From Oxytricha trifallax (taxonomy: Eukaryota; Ciliophora; Spirotrichea; Sporadotrichida; Oxytrichidae): 64,000 nucleotides of DNA. The notes beneath the pieces are model-generated. The model did not search any database and was not told the origin of the DNA. It saw only the letters and a program-made list of their open reading frames with translations. The stretch is from the NCBI GenBank assembly GCA_000711775.1, contig ARYC01017733.1, positions 32,927-96,926 of the forward strand, read 5' to 3'. This document shows, in pieces, positions 34,101 to 45,800 of the stretch (position 1 is its first letter; the number at the start of each line of letters is the position of its first letter). The position numbers were made by a program, and so were the translations under genes.

Positions 34101-37100
34101 TTAAAAAGTGAAAATAGCTATTAAATTTTACATCTTCATTTTTCAAAGATTCTAAATTATTAATCAAACACTAAGTTTAATAATGCTTCGATAAGTATTA
34201 CTCAAATTAATATTGTAGGAATAGATTCGATTTGGGAAAATGAATTAAAATTAAATCAATTAAATATTAAAATCATGGCAGTTATCAAATCCAAAGTAAT
34301 TCAAAATTCAAAAATAAATGAATTCTACGGTAGATTCCGAAATTTTAGCTGGACTTTACTATTGACATTATTCCCAAATCATCCAAGGAAGCGAGATATT
34401 TTAATTTTGAGCTAACTCCCAAAAATAGTATTATGGGTTTTTCTCTCTTGGGCGATGAGATAAATTTATTATAGCAATAACAACCACCGTCTCATTTTTA
34501 ATGCGCTATCCAGAGAGTATAATATTGTCAGGGTTTGGAGACATTTTCCAAAAACATAACTGAAGGTAATTAATAATTAATTAATTTTAATTTTAATTCA
34601 TTTTCCCAAATCGAATGTATTCCTACAATACTATAATTTTCAATTTTATTTTTTTATTTTTTTATCATATAAGTTTAAAATATCTAATTGGGAGAAATAT
34701 ATAGACACCTGTAATATGATAAAGATTACATATGAGAATCCTTAAGAATTACTCATTCTAATATTTAAAACAATCTTTAGTCATATAAAATTTAATTGTA
34801 GCCTCTTTATCATAATTTTAAATAATATTTATATCTTTCTTAAACCTGTATTTTAACTCTTTAATTATTATTATTAATGTTTATAGTTATAATTAGCATA
34901 TTTTTTCTTTTTATTACTCTCTTTATAAATTAAAATTATGTGAGAAAACTTAAAACTCATTTATCTGAATTTTTCACTGTAATTTTAATTATTTTTCCTA
35001 ATAATTACTGATAAGAGCCATAATAATCTAAGAAACTTAATTACTTCCTAACGAATTATTAAAGTGTTGAAAAATACTTCCCATTCCTAAATTTTAATTT
35101 ATTATAATAATACCAAACAAATAAAATCCAAATTGGCAGAGTAATCAATATATACATGAAATATTTCTTGTCTTTATTTAATTATATCAGATTATTAAAA
35201 TAAAATTGAATTATTTTAATTTTATTTAACGTGATGAAATTACAAAGAAACTTAATATAGTAATTTTAAAATTTTAAGTGTTACTTTTAAATAAATTACA
35301 ATAATTTAAATAATTATCAATATTTTAGATAGAAAAAAAATAATGTCGTTAAACAATTCTGATGGCAAGATCATTACAATTAAATGAAAGGAAATGGCAT
35401 CTATAAGCATAGAGGCATTTTATATTAATTTATTAAAGATAAACGATTTCCTTATTCTTTACATTATCTTGTAACCCATTATACATCCAGATAAGCATAC
35501 AAATTTTAGCAATTTAATAATAAAATTAATGGGGAAGTTTATCATAAATAAATATACTTGAAAAAAAACCATAAAAAGAGTTGCTGAATATGCATATATC
35601 ATTATAATAATTTGAAAATCTAAAAATATTTTTTATCTTCTCCGATATTTTTGTTTCGATTAGTATCTCTTTTAGCAAGTGAACTTTTCTTAATTCTTTC
35701 GTATTCCAAAATAAAGCATTAATGAGAAGAATGAATTTCTCTAAGCTGTCTAATAAACTTCCATAACTTCTAGGGTAATGGCCCCCTGGGGGGGGCCGCT
35801 AAAATTTTTTTCCTCATTCTTATAAAATATTCTAATAATGACTAAAACATCAAAGTAACATGTTATAACGTATTAATTAGTCTTAAATGACTTTTCCAAG
35901 GAATCTAGAGCAACCCATTTCATAGTAACATTTCATATTAACATCATAAAATCATAAGACTTTGAATAAATTTTACTAATTTTTTCTATATATTTTAGGT
36001 AAAATATATTTGTGATCTCAATTATTTCATTACTAGTATAATGATTAACTGTTATAAAACTTTTTAATACAATCGTTGAGGTATAATGATCTACTATTAA
36101 CATTATAAAAAGCTATTCTACGATATTGTAGGAATACATTCGAAATTGGGAAATTAAATATATTAAAATTTATAATTAATTAAATTATTGGCAGTTAAAG
36201 TTGGCCAATTTAAACGATCTTGGGCTCATTCGATAGAAAATTCAAAATTAGCTAGACTTTACTATTGGCGGTACTATTTTATCGCATCCCTGGAGCGAGA
36301 TAACTCGACTTTAATTAAAGCCTCTAAATTCAATAAATTATACCCCAACATTAAAGTGAAGTTTTCTCGCTCCCTCGATGCGATGAAATGTTACCGCCAA
36401 TAGTAAAGTCCAGCTAATTTTGAATTCTCTATCGAAAGAGCCCAAGATCGTTTAAATTGGCCAACTTTAACTGCCAATAATTTAATATTTAATTAATTAT
36501 AATTTAATATTAATTTTCCAATTTCAAATGTATTCCTACAATATTATAACAGTTAATCATTATACTAGTAATGAAATAATTGAGATCACAAATATATTTT
36601 ACCTAAAATATATAGAAAAAATTAGTAAAATTTATTCAAAGTCTTATGATTTTATGATGTTAATATGAAATGTTACTATGAAATGGGTTGCTCTAGATTC
36701 CTTGGAAAAGTCATTTAAGACTAATTAATACGTTATAACATGTTACTTTGATGTTTTAGTCATTATTATAATATTTTATAAGAATGAGAAAAAAAATTTT
36801 AGCGGCCCCCCCCAGGGGGCCATTACTTAACTTCTAAAAGTACACTTAAGACCTCGATTAATATAATTTAAATATTCATATTAGAAATATTAAGAAAAAG
36901 TTATATATCTATCATTCTTAATAATAAAAATATTAATTTACTTTATTTGCATGGATTTTAGCAATTACTTATATTGATTTAGTTTATTATTTAGAATTAA
37001 TAGAAATTATTTCAATAATTTATTTTTTGATGTGACTCAAAAAAAGTGAATTAAGCAAGGAAATTTTTTACCTTGGGTATATAAACTATTTTGGGGTAGA

Positions 37101-40100
37101 ATATTTCACCCCCCCCCCTCATAATATTTTTTTTATATTCTTATACGAATAATTATATTATTAAAATACAAATTAATTACTATTATATATTTTAACAAAT
37201 CCATATCTTAGTGAAGTAGTTTTCCTAAAATTAAAAGCGAGTGCAATTGAAATTTTGTATATGACATCAATAATAAATGGCTGATTAGATGTCTCTGACC
37301 AAGGTAAATAATTGTTTGGCACATTAATAAATAAATAGGAAAACATGATTTTTTATTATAAAAGTAATGAATAAATTTGTATTTCAAAGATTATTCTAAT
37401 AAAAATTCTCATTCAAGTTGTATAGCTCAGCTGAGAAATAAGTAATTGTCGCAAGTAATAAACTTGTAGAGCTTATTAGAAATAGTTGTATCAAATTTAT
37501 TGCTTATGTGACATTTTTATAGTTTAAGAAGTTGCAAGCCATAATCAAAATAATCATTGCAAATAAAGAATAAAAGTGAAATATAAAATAAAATAAATGT
37601 TGAATTTATAAGTTAATGTTTCAAAATGGCTTCTTTATTACATATTTTAGCAACTTGATTTTTAGAAAATTATAGGGTTTATTGGGGTATGTAGAGAAAT
37701 TATGTCGTATAGAAAATTGTATATGATACTGGACGATATTATTATAACTCAATCAAAACAGGTCACTTATAATATATAAAAGAAGTACCTAAAATGCCAA
37801 TTATTACTTCGTGCTTGCATTTTAGAATTTTAATATTTGTCCTTGATAATATTATATAATACAAGATTATTTTTTTCTTTTAGGACTAAATAGTTTACAA
37901 TTTTATAAAATGTTAAAAAATGAAAGTATTTCTATTTGATAACTTGTTTTTATTTTGTAAAAATGAGTCTGATAGTATGTATCACAATTAAATTTTGCAA
38001 ATCATTAATTGAGAAATAGTATTTATTTCATTATTTTTTCAAACTATTAAATAGAGAATTATTTGAAATATTTTCATTGTTAATTATCATAATTGTTGAA
38101 GCTTTAACATCATTCTTTTACACAAACATAAAAACTTAAATACATTAAACTTTTCCTCTGCTTTTACTGTGAGTTCCATGGTTAAGGTAAAACCTACTCA
38201 TTAAAGACTTATTTTTTGGTTAACTAGATGCAAAATTTATAGTGATATTCCAATGAATTTTGCTGGTGCAAGTTATTTGTCTCACTTTTCCAGAAAAATA
38301 GAGTCTATTTGAGATCTGATCGACTTGTCACTTGACTACTACTCTATCCTTCGTGCACTCAATCGCAAGTTACTATGATGCGTGCAACATTCAGTTTTTC
38401 TTAAATTTTCAACGTTTGACGTTTTTTATTTTATTGACCTAGTTTCTCTAAATCTTTGATTCCCATATCCGAATGACTTTCTCAGATCCGTTGGTCATCT
38501 CGTAAAATAGGTCTTCAAAGATTTTTAACTTTTGTTATCAAAGTTTCTGTTCTTAAATACCAGTGAGTTTAAACCTTTTAGATAAATAATATTAGCATTT
38601 ATGCATTATATTAAAATAAAATTCTTAGTTTGTTTACAAGTCAAATATATTAGATATTTAAAAGAAAATATGTTAACCTATTTTTGTTTTGTATTGGATT
38701 TAGAAAAGCAAAGTTCTTTAGATTAATAAAAATAGTACTTTTTTAAATTAAATTATTTGTTTAATTTGATAATAGTTAAATACTAATTTAAAATTGATTT
38801 TATTTATGTTGAATATAGGTTAGTAAAACTGATCGAAGCAGAGTCATTAAAAATGCTATAACCTTAAAGAAAAGGGATTTTTCTTGAAATTATTATAAAA
38901 AATTAAATAATTCTCTTGCAAATAATTTATTCTACTATATAAAAATAGCGTGTACCACTCTACAAAATATAGGGAACTTTAATTTTATACTTATCCAAGA
39001 CTTAATATATTATTTAACTTATTCCCATTTAAAATACAAAGATGTTTTATCATATCTTCTAAACTAATTATAAAAATCAAGTAACAAAGTAAAATAAAAA
39101 ATATTAAAATTGGTACAAAAGTAAAAAATAATCTTTAAATAAAATTGTTATAATGTAATTTTCTTGCTATTAAAACAATATTAATCATATCATGTTTTTA
39201 AATTGAAGCGTTATGAGCTTAATTATAGTTATATTATTTAGTTAAATTATCTAAAACAGTATAATCTTAATTTTAGCATAATTGAATAGATGATTAATTT
39301 TATTCAATTATATATTACTTTTAATCTTGAAAGGACTATTGATTTGACTGCTTAAACATAATTACGATAAAAGTAACAACAATAACCAAACAAATAGCAA
39401 AGCCTATAATTTCTTGAATAAAATTTGCCTATCCAATATTGTGCAGTTCTAGAATATTATCCAATCCACTTATGCTAAAATTTATTGCTTAAATATATTC
39501 ATTCACATAATAATTAAAATTAAAGCTATCAATTTCAATATTCATTAAATTATTATAGATATAGAAATGAATTGATAAAAGGCAAATGAGATAATTATCA
39601 TGATATTATTATAGTTATAAATATATTATAAATTAATCGGTATTATTATCACTTTGTCACTAATATTTTAGGAATAAAATTTGAAATTAGTAAAATCATT
39701 CTAATTAAATTAATAATTATTCAAACTCTTGCCAGTTAAAGTTGGCCAATTTAAACAATCTTGGGCTCATTTGATAGAAAATTCAAAATTAGCAGGACTT
39801 TACTATTTGCAGTAGTATTTTATCGCATCTAGGACAGAGATAACTTGACTTTATTTAAACACCTCTAAATTCAATAAATTGTACCCTAACATTAAAGTCA
39901 AGTTAATTTGCTCCAGGAATACGATAAAATAGTACTGCCAATAAAAAGGTCCAGCTAATTTTGAATTATTTATCGAATGAGCCCAAGATTGTTTGACTTG
40001 GACAACTTTAACTGCCAATAATTTAATTAATTATTTATTTAATTAGAATGATTTTATCAATTTCAAATGTATTCCTACAATAATTGAATATGCCATGAAG

Positions 40101-43100
40101 ATTTTTTTTTAATTTAATATCCCTTTTGTTTTATATAGATGATTGATTAAGATTATTGGAAGTTATGAGTATCTTGTTCCAGAATTTTTTCCTGCCTTTA
40201 CTTTGATTCTTTAACGACTGGAATGTGTTTTATTTCAATGTTTGCTTTAGAATCTTTATATTACATCTCCACAAATTTATATTAATATATGGATCTTATT
40301 GTGATTCACTGTAATTGTATGCCATAAATTTATGCTATATCCAATTTTATAATATTTTATGCATAATATTGCGTTGATTTCTGCATATATACTCATAATA
40401 ATCATAATCTAAAGTATAAAATCGGAAAACATTAGTATCACATATAGAAACGGAGTGACAACCGTATTATTAATGAGTGCCCAAAATATATCGGATATGA
40501 TAGTTGCTCTTGAGGTTCTGGAGATGTCCAATGCTGAAAGTTTATCTTTGTGAGGTATTTGTCTCTTCATATAAATATACTTTATTGGAATATTATTTTA
40601 AAGTAGATAGAGTAGATCAAATATAAAGGAGACGTAGATTAATTATAAAAATTAATAACAAAATTTATTGCAGTCCATGTACAATTTAAAACTTTTAAAA
40701 AAGCAAAATATAAAGATAACTTGTTTGTATTTCGTATTATTATATTTTATTTTATTTATTAAAATCTTCCTATGGTCCTATTATAAATTCTTATTATATC
40801 AGTATCACTTTATAATAGTGATAAATTTCATGTTTATATTAAAAATACCATACTAAAATTTATGCTACAAATCAAATCACTAGACATCTAATTAAGGGGT
40901 TTTGGGGTGTTTTAAGTAGTTTATCAAAATATATGTTTTAAAAGAAGAATAATATATAGGTAAAATTTATTTTGCAATTTTTAAAAATAAAATATCTTTG
41001 AGGAAATCTAAATATTTAAATTTAATATATAAAATAAATCTTTAAAAGATGATAATCAGGTGATATAAATTATGACTTTAGAATTATTGAATGAGGATCT
41101 ATCTGAATAATTTATAAATTAAATTATTTTAATTTTATATATAAAATGATTAATTTATTATGAAATTTTAAAAATGAATGTTAGAAGAAGTTACTAATTT
41201 AATTAAAAATTTTTAGATTTTTTTTTATTTTTTGTATCATTATAATATATTTATCATTATCACGTAAATAAAGGAATATTACTTATTTTTAATAATTATT
41301 TCTTAAAATTAATGAATCTATAAATTGTTTCAAATAAATGATTAAATATTAGTAAATTTAATGGCTGTTTAGTGCACTTTGTTACTTCAATGAATATATT
41401 CAATAATATTAATGTTTGAAAAAATAAATAATTTAAAAAAATTTTTGTTGTATGATATTTCTTTTTTTCACTCATTATTTAAATGTAAATTTATATTATG
41501 TATGAGTGAGTATTTTTAATAATTTTTCTTTAATGATTTCAATAGGTCGTCAAGAACTTAGTAAACTTTATGAATAATCTTTCTTGAATAAATATTATTA
41601 ATTGAAAAAGTTTAATAGTAGATTTTTGTTCTTCATTGATGGCTTCAAAATCAATAATATATAACAGCCTGTTCGAAAGCATCATTTCTCTCATTAGCCT
41701 CCTGAATATCTCTAAAAAAAGTTAATATCAATAAAATAGCACTTACTTAAAAGAAAAGCAGAAATTGAGACCACAGTTATAAAGATAAATACGAAATATA
41801 TCATTGTGAAATTAAGAGCTTTTTTCTAAAAATATTAATCTAAGCTGTCTTGAATTGTTTGAATTAGCTATCTATTTGGCTTTTAAAAAAGGACTTCAAC
41901 CACATCAAACAGATGAACTGGCTATAAATAGACTTAAATTTAATAAACTTGATTATATTTTTAATATAATTGGAATTTTAAATAAAAAGTAATATTATTA
42001 CGGCTTTTACAACAATTAAATCATTAATGTAATATTTTGAGCTTTATCTTTCTTATATTGACTTGCATATTCCAATTGAACTTAAGTTGTTATTTGATAA
42101 ACGAGTTGGTATAATTGAGACATTAAAAAAAAATAAAAAAAAATAAATTTAAATTACTAAATAACTTTTTTCATTTAAAATCTAGCTTATTCTTGTTATT
42201 TTATTGTAAATTTATTTAAATTATAATATAAGAATAAGATTAATAGATTGTTTATATTCATTCAAAAACTGTTGTTTATTATAATAAGTTTATATGCAAA
42301 TACATTTGCATATTATTTGGGAAAATCAAAAAAATAGTCACAAAAAACAATAAGACAAAAGTAATAAATTTATTATTAGCTAATTTTTAAAATTCAAGTT
42401 TCTTTAGTTATTTGCAATTGAAATATCATTCTGGAATGGATTATTAACTAAATAGAGAAAAGAAAATAACGAAACTTTAAGTTATTAATTTTTAAACTTA
42501 TTTCATAAAGTTTTATAAAATTTTTAGTGAAAAATTCAATTTAAAATTATTTAAGTCTCATTCAATTATAGAAAATGGAACACGTTGAAATTTCTTTGTT
42601 CTATCTTTTTTTTTTACTAAAATTATTTTGATATTTAATAATAGATTTATTCAAAATCATTAAAGAATTTTCTATTTTTTTAGCCAAATATATAAAGTAT
42701 ACCGAAATGGACTCTAATTTTATTTTACTTATAATCTTAACGTGAAATTTGAATATGCGGTTATAATAAAATGATAATTTGTTATTTTTATTTAATTTTT
42801 ACTTATTCCTTATGATGAAATACCATTTGAGATAGTCATACATGTCTAGTAATCCATTTATGTGCCTGCTTATTAGAAACCATCGTCTCCTGGACTGTCC
42901 CCAAAAACTTTCTAACAGTAGTCTCCAGACTCAAGCATGTCTAAAAATGGATACACCCTGTCGAAATAACTTGGTCTATTTTTCTAAACTTAAATAATTT
43001 ATAAATAAATAATATTCGTATTAAGATTAAAATTATTATACTTTTTGTAGGTATGTAGTTTCAATTTTGCTACAGAATTAATCAAAGTACGATTAAATTT

Positions 43101-44942
43101 CATCTTTGTCATCATTTATGAGATAAGTAATTTATTTTTTTTTAATTATTACGATCTAATTATTGACTATGAGGAATTATTAACTTATCTAATTAAGTTA
43201 TATTACTTAACTCCAAAAAATTAATATGGAATCACTTCTTAATAATAATATGGGAAAAGTTTACTGCACTCGAGGAAGTTTCCTTTACTTTTTTTTTATT
43301 GCAAAATTATATAAATTTTGCATAAATTTAAAATTTTATATTTTTATGATCCAATAAATATTAAGAGTATATTGAGGTATGATAGGAAGAGTAGCATCTA
43401 GAGTTTATATAATAACTAATAGATTTGAGAACAAGTGGAACTATCTCAAATATTTAAGAAATATATATTGTAGATAAATTCCAGATTTACAAGCCAAAGA
43501 GTTCTTCGATAACTGGAAAGTCTTTGGATGGTGCTTAGAATCCATGCTATTAGAGATATTGCCAAATTTATTAGTAAATTTAGTATGAATTATTCCACAA
43601 GTTGGTTGATAGTTGTTATTTACCAGTGCAGGAAACTTCCCCTCCCCAATAATATTTTGGAGATATATTATTTTTTTATCAATACTTAAATCGATATTAT
43701 AATAACAGATTGAAATTAATTTAAGGGATTTTTTTAGGCATAAAGTCTTAATAAGAGGAAATATAAATCATGATATAATGTAAGATTTATTCCTTTAAAT
43801 TTAATCGAATATTGAAATGATAAAATTAATTGTATTAAATTATTTTAAATGCTACTATTTAAATAATTACAAAAGTACGATTAAAAAGAATTGTCTCAGT
43901 AGTTGAATGAATATACCTAAATATCTAATATAAGAATATATTAAATTTATTTGTTTTATGAAAGTTTAACATTTTCAACACAGGATCTTTTTAGTTGCAT
44001 AGTAAATATCAAGTTTATACTTTAAGCTGCTTCATCAAATGTTTATGTGTTCATTAAGTAAGTGCCTAAAAAGTACGCATTAAAAGCAATAGTTACCAAA
44101 ATTATAAAAATAGATTGCCTCAGCTTTCTTCTGTTTATTTGTCTATTAAAGAATTTAACTTGTGAGTTTCTATTATAAAATAAAATCACATGATATTTTA
44201 AGAATTAAGAAATGGGGCTATTTAAAAAATAATCAAGAATTTAATTATTTTTGGCCAAAATCAATTAAAATCAACTTTAAAATAATATACACACCCTGAT
44301 TAGTTTAATTTAAATGAAAAATAATTCAAGTAATTAAATTTATTAATTGGGCTAATTATTTAAATATGACTACAATAATAAATAAATTCTTGATTATTTA
44401 TTAATACCCTCCTATCTTAATTCTTTAAAAAAAAATCATGGGGTTTATAACAAAAATTTATCAAAGGTTAAATTATGATTGAATGTTATTTGAATTAAAA
44501 TGAAAATTATTAATAAATATATATGTTTAGAGTTTTGCTGGTCTGATTAAGATACATTTAAATAATTTAATTTTTTATCATCTTCATTAACTATTTTATC
44601 AAAAGTATTTTCCAAATTTTTAATGTCTTCTCTCTTAAGTTTCTTAATTTTCTTTATTTTTGCTTTGTCTAGTCTTTCATTGATTTTTTTAGAATGATAT
44701 TATTTTATCAAAAAATATAATGGACAATTAAAATTTTAATATAAACACACTATTTTATTGACTTCTTCTAAATCTAAGCTTTAATCTATTTCATCAATCT
44801 CATCGTTATTTTTGTCTTTTATTTCCATCTTCACTTCTTCTCCCTTGCCTCAGATATATTTTATAGAAAAAATATTTTTAATTAATAAATTATTCAATGC
44901 CTTTAACAATTTTAACTTTCTCGCTGATACTTTGATTGTCAT
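22126..44942 (-). CDS. XB: full-length family X membrane protein with TmcB-type and PAS-like regions
   Basis: A possible start is ATG at 44942-44940 (MTIKVSARKLKLL). Blocks then run: acidic/basic linker (44850-44560); SQVKFFNRQINRRKLRQSIF plus membrane helix (44180-43880); outer domain with FCSKIETTYLQKV and LESGxYC-type cysteines (43130-42820); helices at 42120-41610; a KDKLSALDISRTSRATIISD block (40570-40350). Next are LDNILELHNIGQANFIQEI (39480-39340), LPWSETSNQPF (37310-37200), MGYKIMQRIRKSFIFNKL (35510-35370), TLPIWILFVWYYYNKLK (35160-35090), charged blocks (34200-31100), helical blocks (30590-30040) and the PAS-like block (29420-28700; FMATGKNGMLNQRRDLFIKK, NGYVFPAITYLSIN). After PAS come 28570-28330, 24476-24370 and 22400-22126 (TGA 22126-22128), split by a 2-kb insert, a TBE and the Rep element. 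TmcB-like proteins are known ciliate and amoebozoan membrane proteins; the PAS part could sense ligands. Confidence 0.55.
22570..22640 (+). repeat. Iteron-like GTGTGCAA repeats in the left ITR
   Basis: GTGTGCAA occurs at 22573-22580, 22582-22589 and 22632-22639, with a variant GTGTGGCAA between. The right ITR carries them as TTGCACAC near 24139-24206. Short tandem motifs inside ITRs are typical of binding sites for a replication initiator; that role is inference here. Confidence 0.55.
22683..24026 (-). CDS. Rep-like protein with SF3 helicase core, 447 residues, intact
   Basis: ATG 24026-24024 to TGA 22685-22683, 448 codons with no TGA inside and 15 or more UAR codons read as Gln. A superfamily 3 helicase core is visible: Walker A WLYGAANTGKSS (about residues 261-272), Walker B IVLIDEMN (306-313) and motif C YTIITTNELPW (352-362). 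This is the layout of replication initiators of small DNA viruses, plasmids and Rep transposons. The N-terminal ~200 residues (RLDFFLMVEGL, KKITYFYIKVSRDYDG, YGNPEHLQIEYGK) occupy the place of an HUH endonuclease, but I see no clear HxH pair, so nicking activity is unproven. The tail is Glu/Gln/Lys rich. The frame is open upstream of the ATG to a TGA about 50 nt away. Intactness implies recent activity or selection. Closest relatives are unknown to me. Confidence 0.75.
24477..26279 (+). mobile_element. Decayed telomere-bearing element (TBE) with AAT target duplication
   Basis: The left end is CAAAACCCCAAAAACCCTC at 24477 and the right end TTAGGGGTTTTG ends at 26279. AAT (24474-24476 and 26280-26282) duplicates the ANT target used by TBEs. 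At 1.8 kb it is far shorter than a usual TBE of about 4 kb. A broken transposase reads left to right (about 24540-25540) and a broken copy of the small minus-strand ORF lies at about 25600-26150; the large zinc-finger/kinase-type ORF seen in other TBEs is not evident. It is inserted in the 3' part of XB. Confidence 0.8.
24540..25540 (+). pseudogene. TBE transposase pseudogene
   Basis: It matches the transposase at 62618-63680 piece by piece, for example the block around 25265-25345 (SVDNLSVHKT-like, the middle catalytic Asp) and the block near 25430-25460 (CHFMHDxPIDV-like). Many frameshifts and deletions prevent any long frame. The Tc1/mariner-related DDE enzyme is therefore dead in this copy. 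Confidence 0.65.
26640..26960 (-). CDS. Orphan coding fragment of unknown function with a 41-nt intron
   Basis: Minus-strand frame, from 5' to 3': TKIGPLCSENTILYWMRQTE, then a GT-AG intron of 41 nt (GTATTAAC...CACAAG, about 26829-26869), then GYQGGRFFPFADLEYMGNEA and a short tail to TGA. The intron joins in frame. Nothing matching occurs at the equivalent place in XC, where only about 250 bp separate the flanking blocks. It may be an MDS of an unrelated gene or a captured fragment. No family was recognised. Confidence 0.4.
27388..28238. mobile_element. Large palindromic element, arms about 365 bp, TA flanks
   Basis: Arms 27388-27747 and 27877-28238 are complementary with only scattered mismatches, around a loop of about 130 bp. 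TA lies at both ends (27386-27387 and 28239-28240). Both arms hold the same frame, read outward from the loop: KVIEEDENEEREGYKTVGQY, then LSSLKCLLNNSIES. Base composition in the arms is less AT-rich than around it. It sits in the 2-kb block present in XB but absent from XC. Confidence 0.75.
29541..29916. mobile_element. Element with GGAGGAAGTATCCTGCC / TCAGGAAACTTCCCAC ends
   Basis: A 376-bp insert in an XB spacer flanked by AACAAA (29535-29540 and 29917-29922). XC has a much shorter spacer at the same place. It belongs to the GGGGAAGTTTCCTGC-end family, has imperfect ends and no coding capacity. Confidence 0.6.
30721..31080. mobile_element. Element with GGAGAGCTTCCTGCC / GGCAAACTTCCCCTCC ends
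   Basis: Insert of about 360 bp in XB between blocks that are close together in XC. Two TTCCTGCC motifs lie at the left end and one inverted copy at the right. The target duplication is not clear. A 90-codon standard-code frame across it has no protein-like features. Confidence 0.5.
32882..33738. mobile_element. Second ITR element of the Rep family, 857 bp
   Basis: Inverted repeats of about 205-215 bp (32882-33096 and 33534-33738) begin TATTACTAAAATACATAAGA. Sub-blocks match the Rep element ITR in the same order: CATAAGAATAGGAAATA, ACAACTGGCACTAATTA, and TGTGCAA repeats before AAAATATAATTA. The interior lacks the helicase and holds a different, broken minus-strand frame. It lies in an XB spacer and is probably non-autonomous, mobilised by a Rep-type enzyme in trans (inference). 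Confidence 0.7.
33097..33521 (-). pseudogene. Broken ORF inside the second ITR element, no family recognised
   Basis: From ATG 33521-33519 a 49-residue frame (MNGQCTQYSF..., TPSNDILLLKLVKINNTVQY) ends at TGA 33374-33372. Protein-like sequence (QKITVKID) follows in the same frame, then a frame change leads to LIGSGLKHSPQLIMYMFNTL and GGCISRDSGDIYINSIADRF up to the ITR. One stop and one frameshift therefore break a former protein of about 130 residues. It shows no similarity to the Rep-like protein. Confidence 0.5.
34213..34628. mobile_element. Palindromic MITE copy 3, highly diverged arms
   Basis: 416 bp, TTGTAGGAATA ends, TA on both sides. The outer ~60 bp and a GCTGGACTTTACTATTG block are kept, while the right arm has drifted, so this is the oldest-looking copy. 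It lies in an XB spacer. Confidence 0.75.
35778..36823. mobile_element. Large palindrome with ATGGCCCCCTGG ends, hosting a nested MITE
   Basis: Arms of about 285 bp (35778-36060 and 36546-36823) are almost perfect complements, starting ATGGCCCCCTGGGGGGGGCC and flanked by TA. The loop contains MITE copy 4 (36126-36541). Without it the host element is about 630 bp. No coding capacity; inserted in an XB spacer. Confidence 0.85.
36126..36541. mobile_element. Palindromic MITE copy 4, nested
   Basis: 416 bp, TTGTAGGAATACATTCGA ends, TA flanks, closely matching copy 1. A 71-codon standard-code frame in it is an artefact of the palindrome. It must be younger than the palindrome that surrounds it. 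Confidence 0.85.
38130..38560 (-). other. Coding-like block found only in XB
   Basis: Minus-strand frames with protein-like composition and lower AT content: FEDLFYEMTNGSEKVIRIWE near 38520-38440 and, after TGAs and frame changes, SDLKQTLFFWKSETNNLHQQ near 38330-38240. XC has no such sequence in the matching spacer (56.2-56.6 kb). It may be part of an unrelated gene or a degraded insert; no family was recognised. Confidence 0.35.
39666..40080. mobile_element. Palindromic MITE copy 5
   Basis: 415 bp with a mutated left end (TTTTAGGAATA) and intact right end (CCTACAA), TA on both sides. The arms match copies 1 and 4 with point changes. It lies just upstream of the block encoding LDNILELHNIGQANFIQEI in XB. 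Confidence 0.8.
40885..40915 (+). repeat. TBE-like end remnant (TTAAGGGGTTTTGGGGTG)
   Basis: TTAAGGGGTTTTGGGG is the complement of the TBE end sequence CCCCAAAACCCCTTAA seen at 62541. The outermost bases are mutated and no partner end is nearby. Possibly left by a deleted TBE in an XB spacer. Confidence 0.4.
42988..43043. other. 52-bp IES in XB, pointer AAGT
   Basis: ACTT (minus-strand AAGT) lies at 42988-42991 and 43040-43043. Excision joins ETTYLQKV to QKNRPSYFDRV in frame, at the same codon as in XA and XC. Confidence 0.75.
43252..43647. mobile_element. Element with 8-bp flanking repeat AATAATAT
   Basis: 396 bp, left end GGGAAAAGTTTACTGCAC, right end GTGCAGGAAACTTCCCCT, flanked by AATAATAT at 43244-43251 and 43648-43655. 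Same family as the inserts in XC. It is in an XB spacer and XC lacks it. No coding capacity. Confidence 0.75.
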
Positions 44943-44999
44943 ATTAATTAATAAAATTTAATTTAATTACTTTCAATTTAAATTATATAATGATAAACT

Positions 45000-45800
45000 C
45001 AAACAATTATTAAAAGTTAACATTAAATACAAATTGAATAGTTGTAAGAAAGACACAATTTAAAAAATTAGCTTTTACTAATAATTAATTAATTATAAAT
45101 AATGTTATTTATCTTAAAATATACATAATTATAATGCTTGAATTTTTTTTATATTGCCTATTTGTTAAAGGTAATTTTTTTTATCTTAGAAGTTAAACTA
45201 TACTAGCAGTAAATATATTATATATATTAAAAATTCAAAATAAGTTATCCAAAACTTTTGGATTTGTTCAAGCCTACTTCACTTATTTTATTAATTAATG
45301 TTTAAATGTTTTATATAAATTATAATTGGAAATATTTGAGTAATAACCTAGCTCTTTGTTTTAATTAATTTTACTCATTTAGTTAATTTGAAGCTATCTT
45401 ATGCTTTCTAAATCGTTATTTCTTTTTGTATCGATATATTATTATTAAGCAAAAATAAAAATTATTTCAATTTTTGGTTTTAAAGAATATTAAATCAACT
45501 AATTAATGATTTTTTGTAATTAATTTACTTAATTAAAATAGTCTATCGTTTAATAAAAATTAAAGATTTTTCTAATTGTTTAGTATTTAACATGGAATCA
45601 GATAAAAATTAATCTATCTTAAAATCGTCATTTTGATAATTTTAAATTTTAAGACGATATCAAAGAGATATCATAAAATTTCTATATTTCATTTTAAATT
45701 ATTAATTTTTCCTCGTAATTTATATTGTATAAAAGTTTTTTTTCAAAAAGATTTTTCTTTATCTAACAACTCAAAAGATAAAAATAATTGTAATGATCAA
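45000..45800. other. AT-rich spacer between YB and XB
   Basis: No coding-like frame, inverted repeat or transposon end was seen. It corresponds in position to 17.5-18.5 kb. Confidence 0.4.

Noticed and set aside
36188..36403. 71-codon plus-strand ORF
   Set aside because: It lies wholly within palindromic MITE copy 4, and its residues come from the inverted repeat; other copies do not keep the frame.
37105..37125. C-rich run in an AT-rich spacer
   Set aside because: It resembles the C-run of the short-element ends, but no GCAGGAAACTT motif or partner end is present.
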